Below, piece by piece: positions 44,019 to 54,393 of a stretch of 64,000 nt of DNA. A model generated the notes under the pieces. The model was not told where the DNA came from. It made no database searches and saw nothing but the letters and a program-made list of their open reading frames with translations. This DNA comes from Flammeovirga sp. SJP92 (GTDB lineage: Bacteria; Bacteroidota; Bacteroidia; Cytophagales; Flammeovirgaceae). Position 1 is the stretch's first letter; each line of letters opens with the position of its first letter. The stretch is taken from positions 62,001-126,000 of the forward strand of contig NZ_LQAQ01000098.1 in the NCBI RefSeq assembly GCF_001583495.1. Direction: 5' to 3'. The translations under genes were made by a program, and so were the position numbers.

Positions 44019-45080
44019 ATGGCTGCGGATAAAGGTCAAAACACAGAAAAATTAAAAGCACTAGAAACTACTATTGCTAAGTTGGAAAAGCAGTTCGGTA
44101 AAGGAGCTGTAATGAAAATGACAGATGACAATGTTGTAGATGTACCGGTTATCTCTACAGGTTCATTAGGTCTTGACTTGGCATTGGGTGTAGGTGGTGT
44201 ACCAAAAGGTCGTATCATTGAGATTTATGGTCCTGAATCTTCTGGTAAAACAACACTTACATTACACATCATTGCAGAAGCTCAAAAGCAAGGTGGTATG
44301 GCGGCCTTTATCGATGCGGAACATGCTTTCGATAAAATCTATGCTGAGAAATTAGGCATTGACATGGAGCGTCTTCTTGTAGCACAGCCTGACCATGGTG
44401 AACAAGCATTAGAAATTGCAGAACAATTAGTACGTTCAGGTGCTATTGATGTAATGGTAGTCGATTCAGTTGCAGCCTTAGTACCAAAAGCGGAATTAGA
44501 AGGTGATATGGGTGACAGTAAAATGGGTCTTCACGCTCGTTTGATGTCTCAAGCACTTCGTAAAATCACTGGTGCTATCAGTAAAACAAACTGTTCGGCC
44601 ATCTTCATTAACCAATTGCGTGAAAAAATTGGTGTAATGTTCGGTAACCCTGAAACAACTACAGGTGGTAACGCCTTGAAATATTATGCTTCTGTACGTT
44701 TGGATATCCGTCGTATCGGTGCGATCAAAGAATCTGCTGACAACGTAACAGGTAACCGTACAAGAGTGAAAGTACAAAAGAACAAAGTAGCGCCTCCTTT
44801 CAAACAAACTGAGTTTGATATCCTTTATGGTGAAGGTATCTCTCGTGCAGGTGAGGTATTAGATATGGCTGTTGAGTTTGAAATCGTGAACAAAGCAGGT
44901 TCTTGGTTCTCATACAGCGGTTCTAAATTAGGTCAAGGTAGAGAAACTGTAAAAGAGTTGATCAAAAATAATCCTGAACTAATGGAAGAATTAGAAGAGA
45001 AGATCAAAGTACAAGTATTTGGTCAAGCTCCTGCAGAAGAAGAGGCAGCTCCAGCTCCTGCGGCAGAAGAGAAAAAATAG
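44019..45080 (+). CDS. recA: RecA recombinase
   Basis: 353 residues, full length. Drives strand exchange and the SOS response. Walker [10 protein letters not shown], Walker B region [23 protein letters not shown]1/L2 DNA loops ([43 protein letters not shown]) and the KxxK core are intact. The C-terminal tail is acidic and Ala/Pro-rich ([14 protein letters not shown]), as in other RecA. Own promoter and terminator; an operator-like repeat precedes it. Confidence 0.98.
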   Translation: MAADKGQNTEKLKALETTIAKLEKQFGKGAVMKMTDDNVVDVPVISTGSLGLDLALGVGGVPKGRIIEIYGPESSGKTTLTLHIIAEAQKQGGMAAFIDAEHAFDKIYAEKLGIDMERLLVAQPDHGEQALEIAEQLVRSGAIDVMVVDSVAALVPKAELEGDMGDSKMGLHARLMSQALRKITGAISKTNCSAIFINQLREKIGVMFGNPETTTGGNALKYYASVRLDIRRIGAIKESADNVTGNRTRVKVQKNKVAPPFKQTEFDILYGEGISRAGEVLDMAVEFEIVNKAGSWFSYSGSKLGQGRETVKELIKNNPELMEELEEKIKVQVFGQAPAEEEAAPAPAAEEKK

Positions 45081-45131
45081 TGCTTTTAAAGAGATAGAAA
45101 ATTTCTCTTTTCTAACCTAACTTTTTGATAT

Positions 45132-45170
45132 ATACCCTATGTAAATCAGTTACATAGGGTATTTTTTTTA
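45132..45170 (+). terminator. Intrinsic terminator of recA
   Basis: ATACCCTATGTAA / TTACATAGGGTAT perfect 13-bp stem, loop ATCAG, T8 tail. Confidence 0.9.
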
Positions 45171-45297
45171 TAAAAAATATGATTAGAAAATGAAAAATTA
45201 ATTTAGATAGATCCCTTTTAAGAAAAATTAAAGAATACGCTCTTTTTTTTGTTACTTCACAAGGAAGTAATCTAAAAACTCAAATACTTTATTTCTT

Positions 45298-46479
45298 ATG
45301 AGAAAAAATCTAATCTATTTTTTAGCCCTACTATTCTTAGGGTTTATGACCTCATGTTCAGATGATGAAGATCCGGCTGCAAGTACACCAACTATTGATG
45401 TATCTGGGGTTCCTACAGGCGATATCGTAATTGGCCAATTTACAGACTCATTGATTATGAATGTAAATGCAGAGGAAAAAATTGAGTCACTGTTATTAAC
45501 TCTACCATGGGATGATGGTCAGTTGACAACAGACTTGGCAATGGATCCTGAAGAGCAAGGTAAGCCAGATAATACTCAGGATCATATTGATGTTCATCAG
45601 TTTATCTTTGCTAGTTCTGATGCAGATGATTACAAAGACGTAGAAAATGAGAAGCAAGTGAGATTGATCTTAACTCCAGCAATCTTAAACTTGATTGATG
45701 AAGCAGGCGTATTGACAATTACTTTAAAAGTGACAGACAAGAAAGAGATGTCAACTACGGGTTCAGCAACTATTACAATCATTGAGCAGGCAGTAACAGT
45801 AGGATTTTCTTTAGGTAATGGTATAATCACTGAAGATACACTTACTACAGATTATGGTACTGTACTGACAATTAACCCTACTTCAAATGCAGGAACTGCA
45901 ATTGAAACAGTTACTGTCAATGGTACAGAAGTGACAGCTACAGATGGTAATTATAATTACACTCTTGTCAATTCTGATACATTAAAAGTTGTGGCTACTG
46001 ATGCTAACGGCGTTGCAAGTGAAGAAACGATGCTTGCTGTAAGCTTGAACTTAAAAGCTGCTGAAGCATTTACTTGGCAAAGAGTAGGAAGTGCTGATGG
46101 AACAGGTTTGGATAAATATGGTCTGACTTGGACAAGCAACTCAGCTACTAATGCAATTGTAAAATCTGCATCAACGACCAAGCTAGTTCAGTTGGCAGAA
46201 GCTGATTGGACAGGTATTACTACTCAATCTCAATTAGCTGCGGCAGTAATGGCTGCTACAGAAATTGATCAGTACGAAGGTGTATCTGTAACTGCATCTG
46301 GAACATACAACGATGTGCTTGCTACTGAAGTAACTGCAGACGGTGGTGCAAAAACATATTACTTGATTAATGTTACAAATGGTACTGTTACTACAAGTGA
46401 GCAAACAGGAACTACAGTAACAATTATGGGTGAATCAAGAGATGACCTTTACGCTACAATATCTGAAGAAGCAAAATAA
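45298..46479 (+). CDS. Surface lipoprotein with Ig-like domains (paralog of next)
   Basis: 393 residues. Lipobox MTSC (Cys at residue 20) followed by SDDEDPAAS, the surface export signal. The mature protein has a first unit (PTIDVSGVPTGDIVIGQFTDSLIMNVNAEEKIESLLLTLP) and later Ig/bacterial-immunoglobulin-like repeats (VTVGFSLGNGIITEDTLTTDYGTV, IETVTVNGTEVTATDGNYNYTL). The gene 250 bases downstream shares the first unit. Cell-surface binding or structural role inferred. No enzyme motif. Confidence 0.78.
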   Translation: MRKNLIYFLALLFLGFMTSCSDDEDPAASTPTIDVSGVPTGDIVIGQFTDSLIMNVNAEEKIESLLLTLPWDDGQLTTDLAMDPEEQGKPDNTQDHIDVHQFIFASSDADDYKDVENEKQVRLILTPAILNLIDEAGVLTITLKVTDKKEMSTTGSATITIIEQAVTVGFSLGNGIITEDTLTTDYGTVLTINPTSNAGTAIETVTVNGTEVTATDGNYNYTLVNSDTLKVVATDANGVASEETMLAVSLNLKAAEAFTWQRVGSADGTGLDKYGLTWTSNSATNAIVKSASTTKLVQLAEADWTGITTQSQLAAAVMAATEIDQYEGVSVTASGTYNDVLATEVTADGGAKTYYLINVTNGTVTTSEQTGTTVTIMGESRDDLYATISEEAK

Positions 46480-46503
46480 TCTGTAAATCAGAGTTATAAT
46501 TTT

Positions 46504-46543
46504 AGGGCTGACCTTTATTAAAATAAGTCAGCCCTATTTTTAT
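46504..46543 (+). terminator. Intrinsic terminator
   Basis: AGGGCTGAC / GTCAGCCCT 9-bp stem and a TTTTTAT tail. Confidence 0.8.
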
Positions 46544-46731
46544 GTTCAATTTGTTTTGTGTTATGAGCATTAGAATAAAATTATAATCATTTTGCTCTTT
46601 AAAAATTCACCCAAAATAAGGGTGAGTTTTATTGATAATCGACCTCTAAAGTATTAGATTCAATTTTTAATAATTTCAATTTTTAACTCGAGAATAAGTA
46701 TTTTATTCTCATTTTTTATACTTAGTTAATT

Positions 46732-47181
46732 ATGAAAAAAGTCTTAGTATACTTATTAGCACTTCTATTGGTTGGCTCTTTCTCTTCATGTTCTTCATCA
46801 GATGAAGTAGAAGATCTATTATCAGATATAGGTTTAGATAATCCGCCATCGATTGCTGTATCAGGTGTTGCAGATGGTGTATTGACAGCTTCTACTGTTT
46901 CAATTAATGTAACGGCTCTTAAGAAAATTAAAAGCTTCAAAGTAACAATTCCTGAACTTGGTGAAATGGATTTTGCACAAGCTCCAACAGCCGAACAACT
47001 TCCTGTATATCTTGCATTGGGTATAGATTATGAAGAAGTTTATGGAGCTGAAAGTTATGCAGTAAGAATAGGTTCTGCTCTTTTAGATAATTTATCGGCA
47101 GGTGAACATTCTATTCCTATTATGGTAACAGATATGTTGGATCAGAGTATTGATACGACTGTAACATTTACAAAAGAGTAA
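46732..47181 (+). CDS. Short surface lipoprotein, paralog of the preceding gene
   Basis: 149 residues. Lipobox FSSC (Cys at residue 20) followed by SSSDEVED. The mature part starts PPSIAVSGVADGVLTASTVSINVTALKKIKSFKVTIP, aligning with PTIDVSGVPTGDIVIGQFTDSLIMNVNAEEKIESLLLTLP of the upstream lipoprotein, and ends with an Ig-type MVTDMLDQSIDTTVTF, so it corresponds to its first domain only. Own terminator follows. Confidence 0.75.
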   Translation: MKKVLVYLLALLLVGSFSSCSSSDEVEDLLSDIGLDNPPSIAVSGVADGVLTASTVSINVTALKKIKSFKVTIPELGEMDFAQAPTAEQLPVYLALGIDYEEVYGAESYAVRIGSALLDNLSAGEHSIPIMVTDMLDQSIDTTVTFTKE

Positions 47182-47219
47182 TCTTTGATGTAAGCAAACT
47201 ACCTTTAAGGTAAATCAGA

Positions 47220-47260
47220 AAGTGTTGCCCTATTGATCAAATAAGGCAACACTTTTTTCT
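47220..47260. terminator. Terminator between convergent genes
   Basis: AAGTGTTGCCCTATT / AATAAGGCAACACTT ~14-bp stem with T6 on the plus strand. The minus-strand side abuts the last permease gene. Confidence 0.8.
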
Positions 47261-47275
47261 TGTCTAAGAATACAA

Positions 47276-49630
47276 TTACAGATCCCTTAAAATCTCAGAT
47301 GGGTTTGTATTCACAACCTTCCAGCAGATAGACGTAATTGTAATTACAGAAATCAAACAAACTCCTACACCAAGTAGTAACCAATCGATAAATTGAATCT
47401 GTATTCTATTCGGGAAACTGGAAAGCCATTCAACGCTATAATAATGAGCCAAAGGCATAGCGATAAAGAAGGAGATAAATATCCATAGCAAGTAATCTTT
47501 ATTGAATAAGAATAATACTTGTTGCACAGATGCTCCATTCACTCTGCGGATACTGATCTCTTTCGTTCTTTGTAAAACGGAATAACGTGTGATTCCCCAG
47601 AGTCCACTCACCGCGATAAATAAAGTGATTGCACCAAAGAATAAACTAGCTTGATTTTGCCCTTCCGTTTCTTTATAAACACGATGAATACTTTGATCAT
47701 AGAACATTGCATCCGTCAGAAAATAATCAGGGTTATCTTCTAACCATCTGTTCCTTACTTTTTGAGCTAATTCCAATGGGTTTGAGGTAGAGTATTTCAC
47801 ATAGATATAAGAGAACTCCAACATTCTTGTTGTAATGATCATTAAAGGTTCATTGGGCTGAGTTAATCCTCTGATGGCAAGGTTGTCTATAATACCTATT
47901 ACCTTATAATTCGTGTCATTATATTTTACAATTGACCCTACTTGCGTCTCATTGTTTTTCTTAACGAACTCTTTATTCACAATACATTCAGTACTACGGA
48001 GTTTTTGATTAGCATCAAAGTCTTTTCCTTCAGTTAAGTGAATATCGAAGAAAGACATATAATTATCAGCAACATGTAAAGTAGAAACCATATGCCATTT
48101 ATCGGAACCTTCCAATTGAACACTTTCAATACTAATATTACTACCAATACCTATAAACTCACGAGAAGAAGTCACTTCCTTTACTCCCACCATTTTTTTA
48201 ATTTCTTCCTTATAGGTATCTCTTTTTTCAAAACTAGAATAGATAGGGAGAATGAAAATATTTTCATAGCTGAATCCATGATCTGCTTTGAGTAGATGTT
48301 GGTATTGCTGATGAACAATGAACCCGACTGAGAGCAAGATAAACACGGTAGAGAATTGTAATACCAAAAGTATTTTGTCTCCGTATCGATAAGACGAAAA
48401 TAATTGTGTTTGCCCACTTAAACTTTCTGCAAGAGAAAAGGATTTTACACCTCTCAATGATAGATAACTTAATACTAATATGAGTATTGATCCTATGCTT
48501 AGGTAAAAGAATAGTACTTCTAAAGGATAGTCTTTTAGATAAACTACTGAGTTTAATTTTTCATTGATAAAAGAAAGTACAAAGTGAAAAGGCAATAATG
48601 AAAAACCAATAGAAATTAAAATCAAAAGCCCTATTTCAATACAGGTCGAAATAAGAATTTCTTTGTGATGTGCCCCATAGATTTTCATTAAAGATAGCGT
48701 TTGAATTTCCTCATCTTTCTGAGCGGTATAAAGTACCACAAAGTTGACTAGAGATAATATTAAGATGATGACACCAGTAGAAATAATAACCAAGAAGCTT
48801 TCATAAGATCTTAGTTTAGGCATATCATAAAGAAGGTGATGCGAATGGAAATGTATATCTTTTATAGGTTGTAAAGTAACGGACATTCCAACCCCAAAAG
48901 GAGCATACTCTTTTTCAAAAAGGCTATTTATTTTCTCTAGATTATTAGGGATTTCGTCCTTGTTTTTTACGGTGAGATAAAGAAAGAATGGATTTGAGCC
49001 TAACCACTTGTAAAGGTTTTGGTCATTGGCTTTATAGCGTTCCATCGAACATAAAATATCATACTGCAGGCTACTATTACTGGGAAGATTTTTAAATACG
49101 CCCTTAATTTTTCGAGTAGAACCAGGAATCTCAATTTCTTTATTCAAAGGGCTTTCATCTTTAAAGAATGTGTTGGCGAACGATTCAGAAATTAAGACAT
49201 CATCTTGATCATTAAGTGCTGTTTCTTTATCCCCAAGAATCAGTTCTACATCAAAAAAGTCAAGGAAGTGATTTTCAACAGCACTGATACTATACTCTCC
49301 TACTGATTGTTTATTGATCAATATGTCATTTCGATAAGGGACTTCGATAAAAGTATAATCATCCACATTATCAATCTTCTCTTTTATAGTTTGTCCATGA
49401 ATATAGAATGCTCTTGCCATATTTAGGTCTCCATTTGGCGTTGACAACTTGTAGTTTGTTCTATAAATGTCCTTATCATAGAAGTTGTCATAACCGCTTT
49501 CCGAAAGAAAAAATAGAAAAATAAATAAAGCACTGCTTAGACCCAAAGTGAGTCCAAGCAGGTTGATTGTAGTATTTTGATAGTTTTTCAGTAAGTTCTG
49601 AAAAGCTAATTTGAAATAGATTTTATACAT
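47276..49630 (-). CDS. MacB/FtsX-type ABC transporter permease, third of three
   Basis: 784 residues. Layout: N-terminal helix (FKLAFQNLLKNYQNTTINLL), a periplasmic MacB-type domain, three transmembrane helices, a second periplasmic domain, and a final helix cluster ending SEILRDL. The motif RTKEISIRRVNGASVQQVLFLF is the FtsX/MacB cytoplasmic coupling helix. All three permeases start with near-identical sequence (FxxAxxNLxKNYQNTxINLLGLxLGL) and end SEILRDL or SKILRDL, so they arose by tandem duplication. It is the distal gene of the operon, two bases after its neighbour. Exports a peptide or toxic compound with the ATPase and adaptor upstream (inferred). Confidence 0.9.
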   Translation of the reverse strand: MYKIYFKLAFQNLLKNYQNTTINLLGLTLGLSSALFIFLFFLSESGYDNFYDKDIYRTNYKLSTPNGDLNMARAFYIHGQTIKEKIDNVDDYTFIEVPYRNDILINKQSVGEYSISAVENHFLDFFDVELILGDKETALNDQDDVLISESFANTFFKDESPLNKEIEIPGSTRKIKGVFKNLPSNSSLQYDILCSMERYKANDQNLYKWLGSNPFFLYLTVKNKDEIPNNLEKINSLFEKEYAPFGVGMSVTLQPIKDIHFHSHHLLYDMPKLRSYESFLVIISTGVIILILSLVNFVVLYTAQKDEEIQTLSLMKIYGAHHKEILISTCIEIGLLILISIGFSLLPFHFVLSFINEKLNSVVYLKDYPLEVLFFYLSIGSILILVLSYLSLRGVKSFSLAESLSGQTQLFSSYRYGDKILLVLQFSTVFILLSVGFIVHQQYQHLLKADHGFSYENIFILPIYSSFEKRDTYKEEIKKMVGVKEVTSSREFIGIGSNISIESVQLEGSDKWHMVSTLHVADNYMSFFDIHLTEGKDFDANQKLRSTECIVNKEFVKKNNETQVGSIVKYNDTNYKVIGIIDNLAIRGLTQPNEPLMIITTRMLEFSYIYVKYSTSNPLELAQKVRNRWLEDNPDYFLTDAMFYDQSIHRVYKETEGQNQASLFFGAITLFIAVSGLWGITRYSVLQRTKEISIRRVNGASVQQVLFLFNKDYLLWIFISFFIAMPLAHYYSVEWLSSFPNRIQIQFIDWLLLGVGVCLISVITITSICWKVVNTNPSEILRDL

Positions 49631-49632
49631 AC

Positions 49633-52017
49633 TTATAAGTCTCTTAAAATCTTAGATGGATTGATGTTAATTACTTTCCAACAAATCATAGTAATAGTGG
49701 AAATGGACATCAATAGAATTCCAAATGCAAGTGTGCCCCATATCCCAAAATTAATTTCAATTCTATTTGGGAAATTCATTAACCAAAGGGAGCAGAAATG
49801 ATGCGATATGGGTAGTGAAATAATAAAAGCAAGAAGGATCCATTGTAAATAATCTTTATTGAATAGCATCAGGATATCTAGTCTTGAAGCACCATTTACT
49901 TTCCTGATACTCATCTCCTGTTTTCTTTGAAGAACAGAAAAACGAGTAATTCCCCAAAGCCCACTAATGGCAATGAGTAGGGAAATTATTCCGAAAAAAC
50001 TACCTGCTTTTTGTTGTCCTTGTACGGCAGTATAGTTTCGTTGAAGTTCAAGATCATAAAACAAAATTTCAGAGTGTGTTTCAGGAAAAGATTGATCCCA
50101 TATGTTTTTCACTTTGTCAATTATTTCAATTGGATTTTGAGAATTGTACTTGATATTCAAAAAGTTTCTATCCCAACCATTTTCAGCATTAGTAGCTAAT
50201 AAAATAGGTCCTGTTTCTTCAATCAAACCATTAATAGATAATGATTGAATAATACCCACTACTTCAAGTTTTTCATCACCTAGTTCTACTATACTACCAA
50301 TTCCTTCCCATCCATCAAACCTTTTAAAATCATCGTTGACAATACATTGCTTTTTTGCTTTGTGATTATTTTCGTCAAAAGTATTACCCTCTTTGAGTTT
50401 GATATCCAAGAAGTCCAAATAGTTGTCATCAGCATGTAAAATATAGGCTAATTCATCTTTCTCTGACTCACCCACTTTTACCATAATTAAACTCGAACCA
50501 TTTTTCCCTTTTCCTTTCCCAATCATTTCATTAGAAAGCATGATATCTTCTACTCCAGTGATCTTATTGATATCCTCTTTCAGTAGTTCTAACTTTTGAT
50601 GAGGTATCTGTTTCTTAGTATTCAGTTTTAAAACCAATGTATTATTATAATCAAATCCATAATCTGATATCAATAGATACTGATATTGTTGGTAGATGGT
50701 AACACCAATTGAAACAATAGAAAAAACTATTAAAAACTGGATAAGAAGTAACCCTTTCTCAGTTTTATTTTTAGATGAAAAAAGTTGTGTTTGACCGCTT
50801 AAACTCTTGGCGAGTGAAACAGTGTTTACCCTTCTCAATGAAAGAAAGCTAAGTAGTATACTCAATGTGGCTCCTATGATTAAATAAAAGAAAACAATTG
50901 AATAAATATAGTCACCAATGTGAACCACTGCATTTAATTGTTCATTGAGAAAAGGGAGTATGAAATAAAGAAAAATGAAAGAAACACCTGTAGCTACCAT
51001 GATCATCAAACTTACTTCCAAGCAAGTAGATTTTATGATATCATTTTGATGAGCACCAAAAATTTTCATTAAAGTTAAAGAGGTAATTTCATTGTCTTTC
51101 TGAACACTGTAAAGGACTATAAAATTAAAAAGTGCTAGCGAAAGAATAATGATACCTACTGTAATAACAATCAGGAAACTCTCATAAGAACGGGTATTGA
51201 CAAAATCATGACTCAAGTCTTTTGAATTAAAATGAATAGCACTGATATGTTGCAGTGATGCTTCATTTGTAATTCTAAAAGGGGAGAATTTCTCCACTAA
51301 TAAATCGTTGATTTTTTCTAATGTAGAAGGAATTTCATGATCATGTTTGAACTTCAAATAGAGGTTGAAAATATTGGCTCCTTCCCATAAGTCAAAAGTA
51401 TTATATCTTGGTCGAAGATATTCGACAGAATAAATAATATCATATTGTATATGACTGTTGGAAGGCAAATCTTTAAAAACTCCATTGATGATAAATGTAT
51501 CATTTTTAAACTCTACCCTTTTCCCTATTGGATTCTCTTTTTGAAAATACTTTTTCGAAAATGATTCAGAAATGAGAATATCATCTTTATTCTTCAATAC
51601 CTTTTTTTTGTCTCCTTTTACTAATGGAATATCAAAAAAATGGAGATAATTATTTTCAGCTGCAATTGCCTTTACACCTTCAATACTTTCTTTCTGAAGA
51701 GAAAGGTATGGAATTAAATGTTGATGGTAGACCGTTGCATGGTCCACAACATTATCAATACGCTCTTGATAAGCAGTTCCATGAGGAAATGAACAGAGTG
51801 GCATTGAAAGTGCATTTCCTCCAGATACAGACATTTTATAATTCATTCTATAGATGTCATCCTTGTAGAAACTATCAAAGCTGCTTTCTGATAAATAAAA
51901 AAGAAAAACAAACAATGTACTCGCCAGCCCAAGACTCAATCCCAAAAGATTGATCATCGTATTCTGATAATTTTTGATCAGATTTCTAATCGCTAGAGAA
52001 AGGTATATTTTATACAT
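49633..52017 (-). CDS. MacB/FtsX-type ABC transporter permease, second of three
   Basis: 794 residues with the same architecture as its two neighbours: LSLAIRNLIKNYQNTMINLL at the start, RKQEMSIRKVNGASRLDILMLF near the C-terminus, ending SKILRDL. About 40-50% identity to the other two by eye, so the copies are old rather than recent. Starts two bases after the first permease and needs the same ATPase. A homodimer or a mixed dimer of permeases is possible; the three copies suggest different partners or cargo. Confidence 0.9.
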   Translation of the reverse strand: MYKIYLSLAIRNLIKNYQNTMINLLGLSLGLASTLFVFLFYLSESSFDSFYKDDIYRMNYKMSVSGGNALSMPLCSFPHGTAYQERIDNVVDHATVYHQHLIPYLSLQKESIEGVKAIAAENNYLHFFDIPLVKGDKKKVLKNKDDILISESFSKKYFQKENPIGKRVEFKNDTFIINGVFKDLPSNSHIQYDIIYSVEYLRPRYNTFDLWEGANIFNLYLKFKHDHEIPSTLEKINDLLVEKFSPFRITNEASLQHISAIHFNSKDLSHDFVNTRSYESFLIVITVGIIILSLALFNFIVLYSVQKDNEITSLTLMKIFGAHQNDIIKSTCLEVSLMIMVATGVSFIFLYFILPFLNEQLNAVVHIGDYIYSIVFFYLIIGATLSILLSFLSLRRVNTVSLAKSLSGQTQLFSSKNKTEKGLLLIQFLIVFSIVSIGVTIYQQYQYLLISDYGFDYNNTLVLKLNTKKQIPHQKLELLKEDINKITGVEDIMLSNEMIGKGKGKNGSSLIMVKVGESEKDELAYILHADDNYLDFLDIKLKEGNTFDENNHKAKKQCIVNDDFKRFDGWEGIGSIVELGDEKLEVVGIIQSLSINGLIEETGPILLATNAENGWDRNFLNIKYNSQNPIEIIDKVKNIWDQSFPETHSEILFYDLELQRNYTAVQGQQKAGSFFGIISLLIAISGLWGITRFSVLQRKQEMSIRKVNGASRLDILMLFNKDYLQWILLAFIISLPISHHFCSLWLMNFPNRIEINFGIWGTLAFGILLMSISTITMICWKVININPSKILRDL

Positions 52018-52019
52018 CG

Positions 52020-54377
52020 CTACAGATCTCTTAATATTTCAGATGGATTCATATTCACAATCTTCCAGCAGATCATTGTAATAGTGATGATGGATATGAT
52101 AGCTACGACTACGCCCATCATTACCCATGAAATATATTCAATACCGATGCGATCTGGGAATGCAGACAGCCAATCATTGCCAAAATAATTGGCTATAGGC
52201 ATTGCAAGAAGGAACGATAGTGATATCCATTGTAAATAATCTCTATTGAATAATTTTAGAATATCTAACCTTGAGGCTCCATTGACTCTTCGGATACTCA
52301 TTTCTTTGGTACGTTTTAATACCGAAAATCTAGTGATTCCCCATAGTCCAGAAATAGCAATCAATATGGCTATACATCCAAAGAAGAAACTCGCTTGTTG
52401 CTGACTTTTGATGTAATTGTAGTTGTATGCGATTTCATCATTATAGAAGGTGATAAATGCACGAACATCAGGATAGTCTTTTTGGAATTCATCCAAGACT
52501 TCATTCGCTAATTGATAAGGGTTTTTAGAAGAAGTTTTAATGTTGATATAATCAAAATTCCATCCATCAATCCTCGCTGAGGTACCAATAATCAATGGGC
52601 CACTTTGGTAAGCCAATGAATTAAAACTGATAGATGGTATTACGCCTACGACTTCATAATCTCTATCACCTCGATGTACTATTGTACCCAAACCGTTCCA
52701 TCCCTCTAACTTTTTAAAGGCTTCATTGACCAATATTTGACGGTCACTAATAGTTTTATTGGTGTGAAGATTCTCCCCTTCTAACAGAGGAATATCAAAG
52801 CATTCTAAAAAGTCATTACTGACATATAAAGCATTAATGATTTCTGATCTTTCACTTTCACCAATTGAATATCCATTTTTGGTCAACCCAACACCGATCA
52901 TTTGAGAAGACATACTGACCGTTTCGATGCCAGGTTTCTTAAGAATCTTTTCTTTGAAACTCTGTTGTGCTTCTAAAGGCATTACTGTAGAAAGGTCAAG
53001 CGTAAATACATTTTGATGTTGGAAACCAAGATCTTTATGAATAAGATGATAATGTTGTTGGTAAACCGTGATTCCAACACATGATAAAACAAAGACGGTA
53101 GAAAATTGAAAAACCAATAACGCTTTTTCACTCCATCCTTTTGAAGCATAAATACTCGTCTGTCCATTCAAGCTTTTTGATAAAGAAGACCTCTTGATAC
53201 CTCTCAAAGAAAGACTGCTTAAGACCATGGTCAATACAACTCCGATGATGGCATAAAACCCTAAAATATATGGAATATAATTGCTTAAAAATACCCTTGT
53301 GACTAACTGATCATTTAAGAAAGGTAATGCTATATTTAATGTGAAAATCGAAATAAGAGTTGCTATACCTACCATCAGAAAGACCTCCATGCAAGTTGAA
53401 ATCCATAAATCACGATGATGGGCACCGTAGATTTTCATAAGCGTAAGCGAGTGGATTTCTTCATCTTTTTGGGCAGTATACAATACCACGAAATTCAATA
53501 ATGCTAACGATAGAATAATACATCCGGCGGCAATGATAATCCATAAACTTTCATTACTTCTTGGGTTGCCGGTATCGTAACTGAGACCTTTATTAAGGTG
53601 AATGGATTCTATAGTCTGAAGTGATGCCTCAACAGAAAAATCATCATTGGGATATACTTCATCCAATATCTTATTCATAGCAGTAATAGTTGCCTCTTTT
53701 TGGTCTTCATGAAGTAATTTGATGTAGACATTAAAGTTCCAACCTCCATTCCATCCCAGATAAGCACCATTTTGTTCAGAGACCCATTTCTCAGGGAATA
53801 AAACATCAAATTGTAAATGAGAATTGACGGGTCTATCGGGAATAATACCTTCTATAAACAACTTCGTTCCATACAATTCTATTTCCTGACCAATAGGGTC
53901 AGCCTTGCCAAATATTTTCTCTGCCATCGATGCTGTAATTACTGCACTGTTGTTGGCTTGAAGTACTTTTTCTGCATCACCTCTTAGGAGTTCAATTCCG
54001 AAGAAAGAAAAATAATTAGCACTACCTACCGACATTCTTATATCAGCATAACGTTGATTATGAATATAAATAGGCGATGGATTAGGGTTGCTGATCAAGA
54101 ACATCTCATTGATGTTTTCAATTTTTTCCAAAAAGGTACCACCCTCCGGATAAAACGCTTGTGCGGTATGATCAACATCTCCGTAAATAAACCTTTTATG
54201 TGTAATTCTGTAAATGTCGTCTTTATAGAAATTATCAAAATTCGTTTCCAGATGAAAGAACAAAAAGATAAACAGAGCACTTGCCAACCCAAGACTCAAT
54301 CCCAGCAGATTAATAAGGGTATTTTGGTAGTTCTTGATCAGGTTTCTAACCGCTAAATTAAAATAAATCTTATACAT
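52020..54377 (-). CDS. MacB/FtsX-type ABC transporter permease, first of three
   Basis: 785 residues. The first permease after the ATPase gene (16-base gap). Starts FNLAVRNLIKNYQNTLINLL, has the coupling helix RTKEMSIRRVNGASRLDILKLF and ends SEILRDL. Four membrane segments flank two MacB-like periplasmic domains of ~220 and ~180 residues. The family pulls substrate from the periplasm and passes it to TolC (mechanotransmission in MacB). Confidence 0.9.
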   Translation of the reverse strand: MYKIYFNLAVRNLIKNYQNTLINLLGLSLGLASALFIFLFFHLETNFDNFYKDDIYRITHKRFIYGDVDHTAQAFYPEGGTFLEKIENINEMFLISNPNPSPIYIHNQRYADIRMSVGSANYFSFFGIELLRGDAEKVLQANNSAVITASMAEKIFGKADPIGQEIELYGTKLFIEGIIPDRPVNSHLQFDVLFPEKWVSEQNGAYLGWNGGWNFNVYIKLLHEDQKEATITAMNKILDEVYPNDDFSVEASLQTIESIHLNKGLSYDTGNPRSNESLWIIIAAGCIILSLALLNFVVLYTAQKDEEIHSLTLMKIYGAHHRDLWISTCMEVFLMVGIATLISIFTLNIALPFLNDQLVTRVFLSNYIPYILGFYAIIGVVLTMVLSSLSLRGIKRSSLSKSLNGQTSIYASKGWSEKALLVFQFSTVFVLSCVGITVYQQHYHLIHKDLGFQHQNVFTLDLSTVMPLEAQQSFKEKILKKPGIETVSMSSQMIGVGLTKNGYSIGESERSEIINALYVSNDFLECFDIPLLEGENLHTNKTISDRQILVNEAFKKLEGWNGLGTIVHRGDRDYEVVGVIPSISFNSLAYQSGPLIIGTSARIDGWNFDYINIKTSSKNPYQLANEVLDEFQKDYPDVRAFITFYNDEIAYNYNYIKSQQQASFFFGCIAILIAISGLWGITRFSVLKRTKEMSIRRVNGASRLDILKLFNRDYLQWISLSFLLAMPIANYFGNDWLSAFPDRIGIEYISWVMMGVVVAIISIITITMICWKIVNMNPSEILRDL

Positions 54378-54393
54378 GGTTATTTAGCTTTAG

